Assembly (NCBI GenBank): GCA_017979445.1
Contig: CM030706.1
Coordinates: 10,898,967 to 10,962,966 of the forward strand
DNA from: Akebia trifoliata
Lineage: Eukaryota; Streptophyta; Magnoliopsida; Ranunculales; Lardizabalaceae
DNA: 64,000 nucleotides
Direction: 5' to 3'
Every line of letters begins with the position of its first letter. Positions within the stretch are counted from its first letter, which is position 1. A model generated the notes under the pieces. That model was not told where the DNA came from and did no database searches. It worked only from the letters and a program-made list of their open reading frames with translations. Shown piece after piece: positions 44,637 to 56,530 of this stretch. Position numbers and translations under genes: made by a program.

Positions 44637-46320
44637 TTAGTATTCTTGGTCCAACATATAAGGATCTTCATCTTTTAAAGAGTTGGATCCTTCTTGGTCA
44701 ATTTGCTTTGAAACATAATTGATGAAAGTAAGACTTTTATAATGATATCGGGAAAAATAATAGATTTCGTCTAATGTTAGATTGAATGGTTCACAGTCTG
44801 TGGTGAGAACTTCATTAAGGACTGTCATTCTAGTAATAGGATGGCTAGGTGCTTTAGGATTGACTGGATGGATGAGGATGACTGGATCAAATGGAAGTTG
44901 GGTATTGGACACCATGTTAAAAATTTGAGAAGGTCGGTACGAGGGTAAATGATTGGTGATAACATTTGGTTGCACAGGGGTAGGGACGATAACTTTTTTG
45001 GCATTGATGATGTCTTGAATAATGTGACGAAGGGCAAAACAACAATTAGTAAGGTGACCAAAATTTTAGTGAAACTCACAAAATACGTTGGGATTGTGAG
45101 AAACAGGAAATGGGTTTGGTAAATGTCAAGGTTGGAGAGATTTAATGAGCCCTTTACTTAATAATTTCTGAAAGATAGTGCTCAAAGACATCCCAAGATT
45201 AATGAATTTTTTACATGGTCGAGGTTGATTAGGATTAGCTTGATTAATAGGTATGATAGTAGATTGGATAGGTGTAACAAATGTATTAACTATATGAGCG
45301 TGATTAGTGTTGGGCTTGGAGTTGATGAATGGCTTTTTGAGTTTTTTCTTAGAAGGATTGGAAAGGACCCTAGAAGGGAAATCATTTTCTAGTTGGTTAC
45401 CAGCTTGCAATAGAGATTCGAATGTAAGAAGGTACTGGGAGACCAGATGCTGAGTATACCCTTAGGAAAGGATTTTCAAGATGATAGCTACTTGTTCTTT
45501 CTCTGAAGGTTTGTTCCATATTTGTGTAGCCTTAGCTCTCCAACGACTATGAAGTCAATAAATGTTTTTCCGCTCTTTTTCTTATCGACTTTAAATCCCT
45601 TCAAGAAGTTTTGATCTTGATACTATACTTATACTGGTGCTAAAACAACTTTTACATATTCTCCTATTACCTAATTACAGACGGATCTTGAAATATCAAC
45701 CATCATAACGTTAATACTGATAGGATATATTGGAATAGTTATGTCATATGTTCATCACTTAGGCCCAGAGTGTGCATGTTAGTGACATATACTTTGAGGT
45801 ACGTTCTTACACAACCTACCCTATTGAATTTTTCCATCTCTAGCATTACGAACTTTTCAGGTAGACGAATCCTAGGGATTTGATTTAGAGCCTCGATGCC
45901 TACTGCAATTTCATCAATCCCTTTTATATTCTTCAAGGTTGTTTCCAACTGAGTCATTCTATTGGCTAGCATCAAATTCTCATTAAAGGGTTATTTATTT
46001 CCATCAAGCTCATAAATTTTTTCTAGACTCCTAGTCGTGCTACCTTTTGATGTCTTGTCCCTTTAATCATTAGGGGGATTTGTTCTTGATTCAGAGATCT
46101 GTTCTAACAGTTTTACTTTGCTCTTTATGCTGTTTATGTACATTGTAAAGACTGCCAAGATCTTACAAATCTCCGCGAGATCAGATTCAGAAATCATTTT
46201 TGACGGTTCACTTGCTGTTGATGTCTGCCCTAGCTGACCTGACTCATGACTCCAACTAGGTGGTGGACGCTTAAGCTTAGGGGCAATGATATCTTGAAAC
46301 CCCATCAAAAGTTGATTATT
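44637..46320 (-). pseudogene. Gag of element G3
   Basis: Read from 46308 downward: KLKRPPPSWSHESGQLGQ then SDLAEICKILAVF (N-terminal part). 45975-45739 has IRLPEKFVMLEMEKFNRVG (the PEKF motif), then the capsid core region is degraded at 45730-45420. 45410-45126 has MSLSTIFQKLLSKGLI. The segment around 45050 has CEFHKN and LRHIIQD, and the final piece 44975-44637 holds TRMTVLNEVLTTDCEPFNL. Order and wording follow G1 throughout, with different stops. The segment 44637-44975 is longer open than in G1. Confidence 0.83.
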
Positions 46321-46339
46321 TGTTATAGACCCGAGAATA

Positions 46340-46492
46340 GGTTTTTCGCAAATAGAAATAAAAGTCCCTCTTTTTGTAGTTCGGTATTCCTTTTTCTTTT
46401 AGAGTCATATTTTGGTTTCAGACCGTAAAATTAAGTGGCGACCCCCAAAAAAATAAAAATGGATCCACACCTATGGATCGAGAGAGCTTTCA
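46340..46492 (+). mobile_element. 3' end fragment of a family G-like LTR, plus strand
   Basis: CCTCTTTTTGTAG, CTTTTAGAGTCATATTTTGG, then CCGTAA...GGTGGCGAC-like words and TGGATCGAGAGAGCTTTCA match the last 150 bp of the G1 and G2 LTRs in the opposite orientation to G3. It is joined directly to copia integrase at 46493 without a primer site. Confidence 0.65.
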
Positions 46493-47000
46493 CGTAGGTA
46501 AGATTAGAAGTGATCATGGTGGGGAGTTTGAAGATAGTCGATTTATACATTTCTGTGATGAAAACGGAATTTGACATGAATTCTCAGCTCCGAAGCCTTT
46601 AGTAAAATAGAGTTGCTGAGAGGAAGAATCGCATTCTTAAGGAAATGGCCACAATCATGCTTTATAGTAAAAATATTCCCAAAAGTCTATAGGCCAAAGG
46701 GTTGAATACTGCCTACCACATTATTAATCGAGTATATCATTGAGCAGGCTTAAGCAATACAACTTATAAATTTTGAAACGACAAAACTCCTAGTATCAAA
46801 CACTTCAAAGTTTTTGGAAGTAAATGCTATATCTTAAAAAATCGTGAACACTTGGGAAAATTCAATTCGAAGAGCAACGAAGCAATCTTCCTGGGATATT
46901 TTTCAAATAATCGTAATTTTCTAGTCTTTAATTAGAGGACCTCCTCTGTCCAAAAATCCATAAATGTGGTGATCGATGATCAACTCATTAAGGAAAATAG
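46493..47000 (+). pseudogene. Copia (Sirevirus-like) integrase, C-terminal half of core
   Basis: IRSDHGGEFEDSRFIHFCDE then HEFSAPKP, and after frameshifts RKNRILKEMATIMLYSKNIP, LNTAYHIINRVY, PSIKHFKVFGSKCYILKN and SNEAIFLGYFSNNR. The SDHGGEFE and the P....N...E.KNR blocks are the second and third catalytic parts of copia integrase. The following V.GSKCYI.N and IFLGYS are the usual downstream motifs. The start of integrase and all of gag and protease are missing upstream, replaced by an LTR scrap. Confidence 0.85.
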
Positions 47001-47199
47001 TTCCTCTGACCCAGAGGTTCAAGATGAGGGAGTTTTTCTTGCTCTACCTTCACCTCCCTCGATGTCCCAGATATCGGAAACATTTTATGTTGTTAAGGAT
47101 CATCTCGCCAGTCAAATCCTTAGAGATCCTAGTTTCGGTGTTAAAATCTGATGACAACTTGACACATTGAACAGACATCTCTGTTTAATATCCAAAATG

Positions 47200-48180
47200 G
47201 AGTCCAAAAATATTGATGAAGTCCTCACTGATGAATATTCGTTTCAAGCCATGCAAGAGGAACTTCTTAAGTTTACTTGAAATTAGGTGTAGTACCTAGT
47301 ACTGAAACCATCTGATAAGAATATCATCGGAACAAAATGGATATACAAGAACAAATTTGATGAATTTGTAAATTTTTTCCGAAACAAAACTCGTCTAGTA
47401 GCTTAGGAATACTCTCAGATTGAGGGAGTTGATTTTGATGATACATTTCCCTTTGTTGTCAGACTTGAGTCGATTCGGATTCTGATGTCCATAGAATGAT
47501 CTATGAAATTCAAATTATTTCATATGGATGTTGAATGCTTTTCTGAATGGAATCCTAGATGAGGAAGTCTATGTTGAACAATCCAAAGGTTTTATTGACC
47601 CTAAACACCCTTACAAAGTCTTTAGACTAAAAAAGGCTTTCAATGGCCTTCAACAAGCCCCTTGTGTGGGGTATGAACGATTGACTTAATTTTTGATCAA
47701 CCATAACTATACCAGGGGTAGTGTTGATCAAACACTTTTTGTTCAAAAGGTCAAGGGTTATACCTTTATTGCATAGATCTATGTGAACGACATTGTGTTC
47801 GACTCCTCTAATGAAGAGATGGCTCATAAGTTTGCCTAATTGAAGCAATCTGAATTTGAAATGAGCATGGTGTGTGAGCTCAACTTCTTCCTAGGATTGC
47901 AGGTTAAACAACTTAAAGATGATATGTTTGTCTCCTAGACTAAGTATGTGTGTGAATTGGTAAATCACTTCGGTCTTCAGTCTAGTAGAACTTACCACAC
48001 CCTAATGAGCACCACACTAAAGCTTTTTAAAAATATATCTAGAAAAAGTGTGGATACACACCCTTATAAGAGTATGATTGGTAGCATTCTCTACTTAACA
48101 GCTACTCGGCTAGATATCTTCTATTCTGTTGGAGCCCGTACTGTTTTCAAGCTGACCCTAAGGAATTGCATTTAACAGTT
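47200..48180 (+). pseudogene. Copia (Sirevirus-like) reverse transcriptase
   Basis: LVLKPSDKNIIGTKWIYKNK, TRLVA, GVDFDDTF, then FLNGILDEEVYVEQSKGF, KAFNGLQQAP, and finally MSMVCELNFFLGLQVKQLKD and SMIGSILYLTATRLDIFYSV. These are the copia RT blocks in order. The active site at 47780-47791 reads YVND where YVDD is expected, a loss of one metal-binding aspartate. Stops and frameshifts are also present. The wording is closest to the Sirevirus branch. Confidence 0.87.
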
Positions 48181-48713
48181 TTCAAACGAATCATTTGTTA
48201 CGTGGCTAGCACTTTCGAGTATGGCCTCTAGTATCTATTTGATCTTCCATTATTGCTGGGTCCTCTGACGTCAACTGTGCCAACAACATTGATGATTGAA
48301 AATCTACTAGTAGTTGTTTTTATATTGGAAACTGTCTCATTGCTTGGCCAAGCATGAAACATAACTCCATTTCTCTATTTACCGCAAAGGTCGAGTACAT
48401 TACGGCTAAAAGTTATTGTGCACAACTTCTATGGATGAAGTAGATGCTTCTGAACTATAGGTTATCTCAATAGATGATGAGCTTATTCTGTGACAATACT
48501 AGGGCTATCAATATCTCAAAGAACCCTGTCCAACACTCTCAAACAAAACATATCGACATTAGGCATCATTTCATATGTGAATTCATTGAAGATCACGTTA
48601 TTTCTTTTGAATATGTTCTGACCGAGAGTCAACTTATCGATATCCTCACAAAACCTTTGGATGCGATGCCTTTTGAACATCTTCGAATATCCATTGGGAT
48701 GTGCTCCATGTGA
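48181..48713 (+). pseudogene. Copia (Sirevirus-like) RNase H
   Basis: Frames in turn give FKRIICYVAS, a decayed CSSDVNCAN (for SDADYAG), STSSCFYIGNCLIAW and STAEAEYI-like words. The open stretch 48474-48713 then reads LFCDNTRAINISKNPVQHSQ, TKHIDIRHHFI and LIDILTKPLD. That last part is the highly conserved end of copia Pol (CDN.SAI..SKNPV.HSRTKHI.IRHHF). The polyprotein ends at the natural place, with TGA at 48711. Confidence 0.9.
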
Positions 48714-49485
48714 ACCCCTAGTTCGAGATAATTAGTCGAGTGCTCGTTAGCACTCCAAAAATTTTAATTTTTGATTTTTTGCCCATGGGTAATTTCGAGT
48801 CTTTAGGCTCAATTATTATGCGTTTTAGTCATATTCGAGGTTATGACCTCTCTTGCGTAAAAATTTCTTTTACGTCATTTTTGGGACTCTGAGCACTTTC
48901 TCCAATACTTGAATCTCTCTCGAACTTGCGACTATTAGTAGACTCGGATTCCTAAACCCCTCCTAAGTTCATTCTCGAGCTTCTATCAATTTCCTTGCTC
49001 ATTTCTAATCCATTTCCTCTTTTTCAAATTCTCGAAGAATTTCACGTTTTGACAAATTTTTATTTTTATTTTTTGTGACTTCTTAAAAGTGAATTGGGGC
49101 GTGTTTATATTAATTTTTTGCATGTTGGAAACATGCTAAATCCATAAAAAATACAAAATAAAAAATAAAAAATAAAAAATAAAAAAATTTAGGCAAGTTT
49201 GGAATTAACAGCGTCGCCACCAACAACGTTGAAGCCCATAAAACTTGATTTTTTTTCTTTTTTTTCTTACTTCCTTCATCTTCTACCCTCCTCTCTTCCC
49301 TTCTTTGTTCTCTCTCTATTTTTCTCTCTCTCTCTTTCTCTTAGGTGAGATTTCTCCTCATTTTCTCCAACTTTTACCCCATCACTCATGTCTCCATCAC
49401 CATGTTTCTCTTCCCCTTATTTGTCATTTTCTCCATCTTTTTGCTAGTAGTTGTGATGACTAAATAGGGGCAAACTCTTTAAGAT
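48714..49485 (+). other. Region between pol and the env-like ORF
   Basis: No domain seen. It holds AAAAAT repeats at 49155-49190 and CT-rich leader-like sequence at 49240-49440. The frame at 49245-49463 is low-complexity (Phe, Leu, Ser) and probably chance. Confidence 0.5.
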
Positions 49486-50656
49486 TTGGTTATAAGATGG
49501 TCATCGTGTTTCAAGAAGTCTAAAATTGTGGCTTCATCTTCCCGTACTGCGCTACCACCTCCTCCTTCACCTCTACTGTCTCAGATGCTAGTTGTAAAGA
49601 CTAAAATTGGATGTAAAGTTACCCACAGATTGTATTGCCTATATTTCTCGATGTGCATTTTTCAAAAAGCACTCCGTCATTTGTGAAATCAATGTTCTAG
49701 AATCCATTAGTTACAAATACAACATTTTTAGTATACTTCATTGTATGGGTTGGGACGAGATGTTTCAATTTGGTGGTGATGTGTACCCCATGCAAACGGT
49801 AAATTTCTATGCCAGTGTGACAAAATTTGAATACATCTGTCACTTGTCGTTACAACATTCCATCATTAGCCACCTCTTCATACTATGGTAACCCCTTACA
49901 CAATTGGTAGACTTTTGGGGTTGCCTGTCACCGGTGTGCCCATGAGTGAGCCAAAGTCTGACTACTTGATTCGACAAGAACAACTTCAACAACTGTTATG
50001 TGGTCCAAACAACTAACTCCGATGGTCCAAAGGTGTTAGACGTTTGACATGCATGCTCACTCTTTTGCGCATCCTACACAACATTTTCTTGCGCAACCTA
50101 TATCCTCACGTTAGCAATTCCATTGAACTGGCATCCCATCAGCATGACTTGCTATATTATGTGGCCCAAGGTGTTCCCATGTGCTTGCCAACACTCATCC
50201 TTCAACACATCATTATGATGACACAACCTTAATCGAGAAAGGGTTTTGGCTTTGGTAATCTCATATCTCAACTTACTCTAGAGTGTCAACTTGAAGCTGG
50301 CCTTCCCTATATGATTCTTGCTAAGATGTTTGGGGACATGAATCTGACACAACATCCTCAAAATGGTTGTTGGCCCATCCGCTCCACCTCAGCCATTTTC
50401 CTCTCCTTTAGATGGGGAACCCGCTCCCTTTTTGGAGGCTCTTATGTTTTCCCTTGCTGATCTTGGCCAGGAGTTCGACATTGAGGCTCGCTTGTACAGT
50501 ATTGAGTGCCAGGAATAGGCACTTGGAGCACAACATCGGGTCCTTGATGAACAGCAACATCAGATTCTCTCGATGCAAGAACGCATGAAACAACAGGATA
50601 TCCAGCTCGAGTCACAGATGAAGAAGATTCAGCACTACCTTCGTCGGTTCATTTGA
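49486..50656 (+). pseudogene. Env-like ORF of a Sirevirus-type element ('putative plant transposon protein')
   Basis: A Ser/Pro-rich start (VASSSRTALPPPPSPL) leads into MGWDEMFQFGGDVYPMQTVN then FYASVTKFEY, a block with the P...VR.FY....... pattern of the plant transposon protein domain. Then, frame-shifted, come TIGRLLGLPVTGVP and LTCMLTLLRILHNIFLRNLY, SIELASHQHDLLYYVAQGVP and LPTLILQHIIMM. The end is a coiled-coil-like segment (DEQQHQILSMQERMKQQ) finishing at TGA 50654. In Sireviruses an env-like ORF follows pol, and this is its place. No clear signal peptide is seen, and true envelope function has not been shown for the family. Several stops and frameshifts are present. Confidence 0.65.
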
Positions 50657-51135
50657 TCCTGTGGACCTCTGCCTCCCTCTCCAGATGCAAGCCTCGTTGC
50701 CTCGGGTGACGTCTAGGTCTTGCATGTTGCTGCTAGTATATAAGTTGTTTATTGGGTTATTGTAGGTTGTCTATATGTTTGAGTCTTGTTCTTGTCACCT
50801 CGACTCATATTTTGTAATCCATATGTTTAGGTAAATTCTTAATAGTAAAATATTTTGACTATGTTTCGTGTGTACTTGATTGATTATTTGCATATCATTT
50901 ACTTTTTGCACATATAAACATGATATGCCTTAATTAGTTATATTCTTTATCTATGTCATTTATCATACCATACCTATGCCTTATAGTTATTTTGTTTGGC
51001 ATGTATTTGTTTTCTTCTGTCATGCATCTCACTTTAATAGTCCTATTAATTATATGCATGTATATATTTCACCTATGCTTATTGGTTATATCTTGTAATG
51101 ACATTGGGTTGATTATGTTTTTTGTCAAATACTGA
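50657..51135 (+). other. 3' non-coding region of the copia element
   Basis: AT-rich, no domain. AATAGTAAAATATTTTGAC near 50840 may be a poly(A) region of the env-like transcript (inference). Confidence 0.4.
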
Positions 51136-51150
51136 CAAAAATGGGGAGAA
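51136..51150 (+). other. Polypurine tract of the copia element
   Basis: CAAAAATGGGGAGAA before TGTAG. It resembles the CAAAAAGGGGGAGA tract common before Sirevirus 3' LTRs. Confidence 0.7.
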
Positions 51151-52981
51151 TGTAGTTTCCACCTGTATGTACTATCTCAACTGAATTCTACAGGTAAATC
51201 ATTCAGGGAGAGCAATACTTAAGGGGGAGCGAAGTAATTAAATCTTAGTTTTTATTTTTATAAGATTCGAATAGGGTATAAGTTGTGTTGGCCATTCTGA
51301 GAATGTTTCCTAGTCAATTTGGTTTAGTTTAAGGTTTTGTCTTGTAATTGACTAAGGGAAAGATTATTAATTCCATATTTTGTCAATCTCGAGACATATG
51401 AAGACTTAGATAAAACTACTCAATCGCACGTGTCTACAAAAAAAGTCCAATCTGTGTGCTCAAAGTCTAAAAGATAATGAGACCACCTAAGACCATTCCC
51501 CCTACACTTAAATGATTGATAGGTTGATCCGTAGTGATTAGGAAAACTCTTTTCTCGATCCGTTCACTCATTGGACCTTTCGAAAATAAAAAATGGTCAT
51601 AGAGGGGACATTAGAGATTTGACTACCCTAAAACCATCATTTGTGTTTTTTAATTTTTTGAAGATATTATAGAGGTAAAATCTAGCACACCTTCAAACCG
51701 TTTTGTCACTGAACTTTTTGAAAGCTTGTTTTGACTAAAAATGAAAAAATGGATATTTTGGTAACTTCATCCACTTTTTTCCATAGCCCATCCCTTGGTG
51801 GTAGTTTGGGGATGTTCTACATAGTAAGATCTATCAAATCCCCAAACGACATGTGAAACGGAACTACGGTTTGAAAGTTATGGTCGAAATACCCTTCGGT
51901 GGTAATTTTGTAATTTCTTCCAATGCCACCCTTGTGATTTACGTCGCCACCATCAGAACCTGACGACGCTGCCATCAATAAATGGTTAGTGATTATATTT
52001 TTGACCATTGAGACACGAACTCATTCCTTTCTCTTTTAAATCAATTCCAAATCATTTTGGTGTATTGGTTGAAACTCTAGAGAAGAAACTCTCCTATTTC
52101 CAAATCATTCTAAAGTTTTCTCTAGCCATGGAAGGCCATATACTTAGTTGAAAACCCTTTCAACCCAAGTCTTTCCCACTACTGAACCATTTCATCCAAT
52201 ACCCTTTCTTGCACACATATCGATGAAACTCATGGAGCTCAAAGCATCATCCTCTTGAAGCAAGAAGCACATTCGATTGAAGATAATCTCAGATACATGA
52301 AGAACTTGATCAATACATTGGCAAATCAATCAAGTTAGGTCAGGTCCTTATGAGTATTTTTGTTATTTTTCTATCTTTAACAAAAAAGGCTCCTGGTTCC
52401 ATCACAAAACCAAGCTTTTGATAAGATTTGAGGACTCTACTCAAGAGAACAAGGTTTTAAGTTTCTAAAGGAGAAAACTTAGCGTTTGAATGAGGTGCTA
52501 CCCCTTTTAAACAAATTGGTTTAAGGATTTAACCACTAAAAAAATTCTATTTCAAAAGGATGTCATTCTCTCGATCTTAAGGGTTAGAATGTGTGATAGG
52601 CATAAAAATTCTTTGTAAGATTTCGAGGTGAACCATAAACCTCTATTTGATATTGGAGCCCATGACCCGAGAGTTGGGTACTTGGTAGTAGATATAGGTG
52701 AGTTGCTGAACCACTATAAATCTTGTGTCTTCTTTTCGATTATGTATTGTGCTTGATCTTATATGAATGACATAAATGCCATGACATGCACATTAAGTGT
52801 TTGATAAAATGCCTATTTTATGAATGTGTGTTGTATGCTATGCCATAACTCAAAATAGATTAATCTTGTGCATCTTTATTTTGTAACCATCTTAGCATAA
52901 TCGAGAAATCTATTAACTTTGTGGCGTGATTTTAAAATAGAAAATTTAATTTACCTATTCACCCCCTTTTAGGTTTAGACA
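51151..52981 (+). mobile_element. 3' LTR of the Sirevirus-like copia element
   Basis: It starts TGTAGTTTCCACC after the polypurine tract. Near the end it reads CCTATTCACCCCCTTTTAGG, a phrase typical of Sirevirus LTR ends, and GTTTAGACA at 52981 gives the CA end. The size of about 1.8 kb is within the range for the group. The minus frame at 51817-52008 is inside the LTR and ignored. No 5' LTR was found in the window. Confidence 0.65.
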
Positions 52982-54300
52982 CGGTACAAAGCCCGCAATT
53001 TCAAAAGAAAGATACCTGGGCCTCATGTTGGAGAACATAAATGCCTTCGAATTCCTAGACCCCCTCGACTACCTCAACTGAAGGAAACATACACCCAATG
53101 GATACCTCTTGGAATCTTTCGTCGTAGTTTCTAGGAAGAATCAATCACTTCCAATGAATATTCTCTGAATTAGCAAGCATGCCATCCTTGATAGCTCCAA
53201 ATTAAAAAAAAAAAGGTGGAGGATTATAAAGAATGCGAGCTTCGCCATGACACTGAAATGAAAGTCGCTCTCCCAGGTAAAGCACATACAAAAATCCACT
53301 AATAAAACATTGGAAGACCATCCTCTGAAAGTCAAGAAGGTGAGCTTTAGCAAAGGTCAGATGAGCAAAGATAGAATGTGGTAACTGAAACTTTCGAGGA
53401 TTGATGATCTGAAAAGAAGAGCTAAGACAAATGAGAAAAAAAATGATGAATGAGAGTGAAGAAAGATAAAGAAATTGGACAATACTTACATCTCGACGGA
53501 AATATCAATTTAAGTGAGCCCGAGCAGAGAAACCCTTACTCTTTTGCGTCTTTTTGGGACGGATAGCCAATTTTGGACGTATACGGTAGTTAGCTCCTTT
53601 GGAGGGCACACGAGGATTATAAAAATGAAAGTGGCAATGCGAGAATAGCTGTAAGAAATGAAAGGAATGTGATACACAGGAATATTCCACCTAAAACTAC
53701 TCAATCCAATTCCACCCATGATGGTCTTAAGTATCATGTTTCCCCAATCGTATCCATAAATACGATCTATCTCCTAAAGCTAAAAGGAAAATGACATCGA
53801 CTGAAGCCTAGTCCTCGAAGAAGAAGTATACACCTAACATGATAATGAATAGTTATTTAAACATGATGATAAAAGAAGGGTGATCAACTCCAATATGCAA
53901 GTAAAGGCCATTTTTCAAATACAAATCTTTCAGCCAAGTGATGCTCAACCTCATTTCCTTCAGCCACTTACAAGTAGGAATAGATCGAAGTCCAAGAAGT
54001 CTCAACATTTCGTTATCATCAACCCTCAAAAGAGGTATAGGTAGTTTTCCTATTCCAATCTCGGTGATGCCTAGAAAATCAGAGGGTTGGATTCGAAGCT
54101 CTACATTAGGGAGATGGAAAGTATGAGTTTGAGGAAACCAACTCTCTATAAATGCAATGATTAGAGTTTTGCCAACCATAAAATGGAGAATCTCAAAGAA
54201 GGTATTGAATCCCATCAATACCATTTGTGCCTTAAAGTGCATAAAAAAATTCGGATAAATGCTATAGAAAATATACCAGCTACTCCTAAACTATCCATTA
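52982..54300 (-). pseudogene. Second plant mobile domain (PMD) gene, minus strand, broken
   Basis: The minus frame 54242-53853 reads KTLIIAFIESWFPQTHTFHL then PNVELRIQPSDFLGITEIGI, the first PMD block (LI.AF.E.W.PET.TFHLP.GE..ITL.D...L.G.P). Then WLKEMRLSITWLKDLYLKNG. Further down, the frames near 53737-53510 carry RIYGYDWGNMILKTIMGGIG and a tail rich in Lys/Arg (VPKRRKR). A splice donor (ATGTAAGTATTG on the minus strand at about 53490) and an acceptor before about 53410 suggest a further exon. It is a different, more diverged copy than the one at 3.6-6.3 kb. Confidence 0.65.
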
Positions 54301-54906
54301 GGTATGGTACTTTGATGTTGGCACGTATGCAAAGAGATATGTGACGACGATTACCGGATAGTAAAGGAATATCATGTATTTGGGCGGCAATCGTAGGGAG
54401 AAATGATCACCCTCAACCCCATTGTATCATCAATTTCAATTACCACTACCTCAAGCTCTACTATTGCTAGGGGAGGATCATGTTTTTTTCGTACTCCTTT
54501 CTACTATTCAAGGGTACTTGAGGTCTTGCCTTATCTGAATTGCTCGGAGAACTATATTCTAAAGGAATAATTTCTTGTTTTTACTCTTACCAGAAGACTC
54601 CTCCTCTCAAAGCTTTGAAAATATTAAATCGGCCCATCTGAGGAGAAAAAGAAAGCATGATCAATGTCAGAAGTCAATTGAGAGTCATACCCAAAAACCA
54701 CAAAAAATTTCAAAAAATGTCGAAACACTAAAAATGCCATGCCTTAGCCAATTCAAACCTTAAGGCATTTGATACAAACCCATGTCCACCCCGTTGAAGT
54801 ATTTTGCCGAACACATGATGTGCTTGACATGAATGAATCAGTCCAAGTCAATAAAAATCTTACCTAAACTATTCAAACCCCTACTTAAACCTATCCAATG
54901 CATTAC
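54301..54906. other. Unassigned sequence upstream of G2
   Basis: The plus frame 54575-54763 is Lys/Ser/Gln-rich (SAHLRRKRKHDQCQK) and looks like a real but unrecognised protein tail, possibly of a transposon. I cannot name it. No flanking duplication for G2 can be checked because its right end is outside the window. Confidence 0.35.
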
Positions 54907-56510
54907 TGTAGACGCCCCATTTTTGTACTCACCTGATTAATAAACTCGTCAACCCGATTGCGATGGTTCCTAATGATGGATGATTATTCCAATGCTCTAT
55001 TTTGTTACTAGATATGTTTCAGAATTTGGATGAGGTATCTCAAACTAACAAAACTATAAAAATCACACTACGCTAGGAAAATATAACCCCAAAAATATAG
55101 AAATCATCATTTTTAAAGACAAAAAAGAAGTTTTACGAAAAAAATTACTAAAAAATGACTAAATTACCAAAACACCCCTAACATCAAAATATCTTTAGAG
55201 CCCCCCTTATGCTTCAAAAAATCCTTTCGAACACATAAATTAACAAAATAAAACTAAATAAACCAGTTCACCAATTTTCACCAAATTTGATAAAATTATG
55301 AAAATACCCCTCATAGGGTTCACAATCTTTTCATACTAAAAAACAAATAAGTGACACAAATCGATAATCCCATTGAATTCCTTACGAAAAACTGATTCCA
55401 AAACATCCCGGAACATCGAAAAATGACTTGAAACGCAAAAGTTCTCTTTGGGGACAAAACGATAAATTTTCAATTTTAACAATTTAAAATTTTAAAATTA
55501 ATAAATAAAACATTAATTAACGTAAAGTGAAACCTTCATAAAAATAATTTAAAATTTTGAATCAAGAAAATTAATCAATCAAGCCCTTAGGCAAAATTGT
55601 TGATGGTTGCCCATTTATTTAAGTGGAGCCCCTTGATATTTATTAAAAAACCCCTCCATCTAGGGGCCTAAAGAATTAAAATATGATTAAGGGGGGTTCT
55701 TCAAAAATCAAAAATATATTCTTTCATTATATGTAAGAATTAAAACCCTAATCTAAAGAAACCTAGTTAATCAAATAAGACTTAAGTCGAAACCCTAATT
55801 AAAACCTTAATCTAAAGAAACCTAGTCAATCAAATAAGACCTAAGTCAAAACTCTAATTCACCTCATCTAAAAGAAACCTAATTAAACACCAACTCCTCC
55901 AAAAAAAATCTATAAATAGGAACCTCGACAACCCAATCTCAGAGTTCAAAATAAACCTTAGAAAAAGTAGTTCAAAAAGTCTTCATAATCTCTTCCAAAC
56001 CCTAATTTGAAATCCTAACTCCCTATCTATCATTCAAACCTCAGCTTTTACTCAAAAAATACCCAGAAACCTTTCAAAAACATCTAGAAACCCTTCAAAA
56101 AAATATAGAAAACACTCAGATCTAGATACATCAACTTGGTAATCAGAAGTAGATCCAGTGACGGAAACAAAGCAAGGAATATCATACGAGGAGTCTCTCC
56201 GCCAGCTCTAAGGGAACAAATCATTGCTATCATCTAGCTATACTTCTTATTTTTTTAGTTATTGGTTTTAGATCTTTTAGCATTGTAATATTTTTTAAAA
56301 AAATAGTAGAGATTAGTGTTTACTGGGTGAGGTTGGTGCCTAAAACCTTCCAACCTCGTAATGTGATCCCCGGACCTGTTTTCTTTGTAAATTAGTATTT
56401 TATCTTTTAGAGTCAATATTTGGTTTGTAGACCATAATAACTAGGTGACGACTCTCAAACCTCAAAAATCAAAACAGATCTGCACACCCTGTAGATTGAG
56501 GCCACTTTCA
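54907..56510 (+). mobile_element. 5' LTR of G2
   Basis: It starts TGTAGACGCCCCATTTTTGT and ends GAGGCCACTTTCA, 1604 bp, with a TATA box at 55911-55918. Compared with G1 it has an extra segment of about 150 bp near 55590-55740, and about two instead of five of the short tandem repeats. Confidence 0.9.
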
Positions 56511-56511
56511 A

Positions 56512-56530
56512 TGGCGACTCCACTGGGGAT
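56512..56530 (+). other. Primer binding site of G2
   Basis: TGGCGACTCCACTGGGGAT, one base after the LTR. This is the best-preserved copy of the family's primer site. Confidence 0.85.

Noticed and set aside
46493..50656. Endogenous plant virus (pararetrovirus) as source of the RT and env-like ORF
   Set aside because: Order and wording are those of copia integrase, RT and RNase H, with an LTR and polypurine tract. No movement or coat protein motifs of pararetroviruses were seen.
54575..54763. Lys/Ser-rich 62-codon frame, perhaps the tail of a real protein
   Set aside because: Not recognised, and no neighbouring exon on the same strand supports it. Mentioned only as unassigned sequence.
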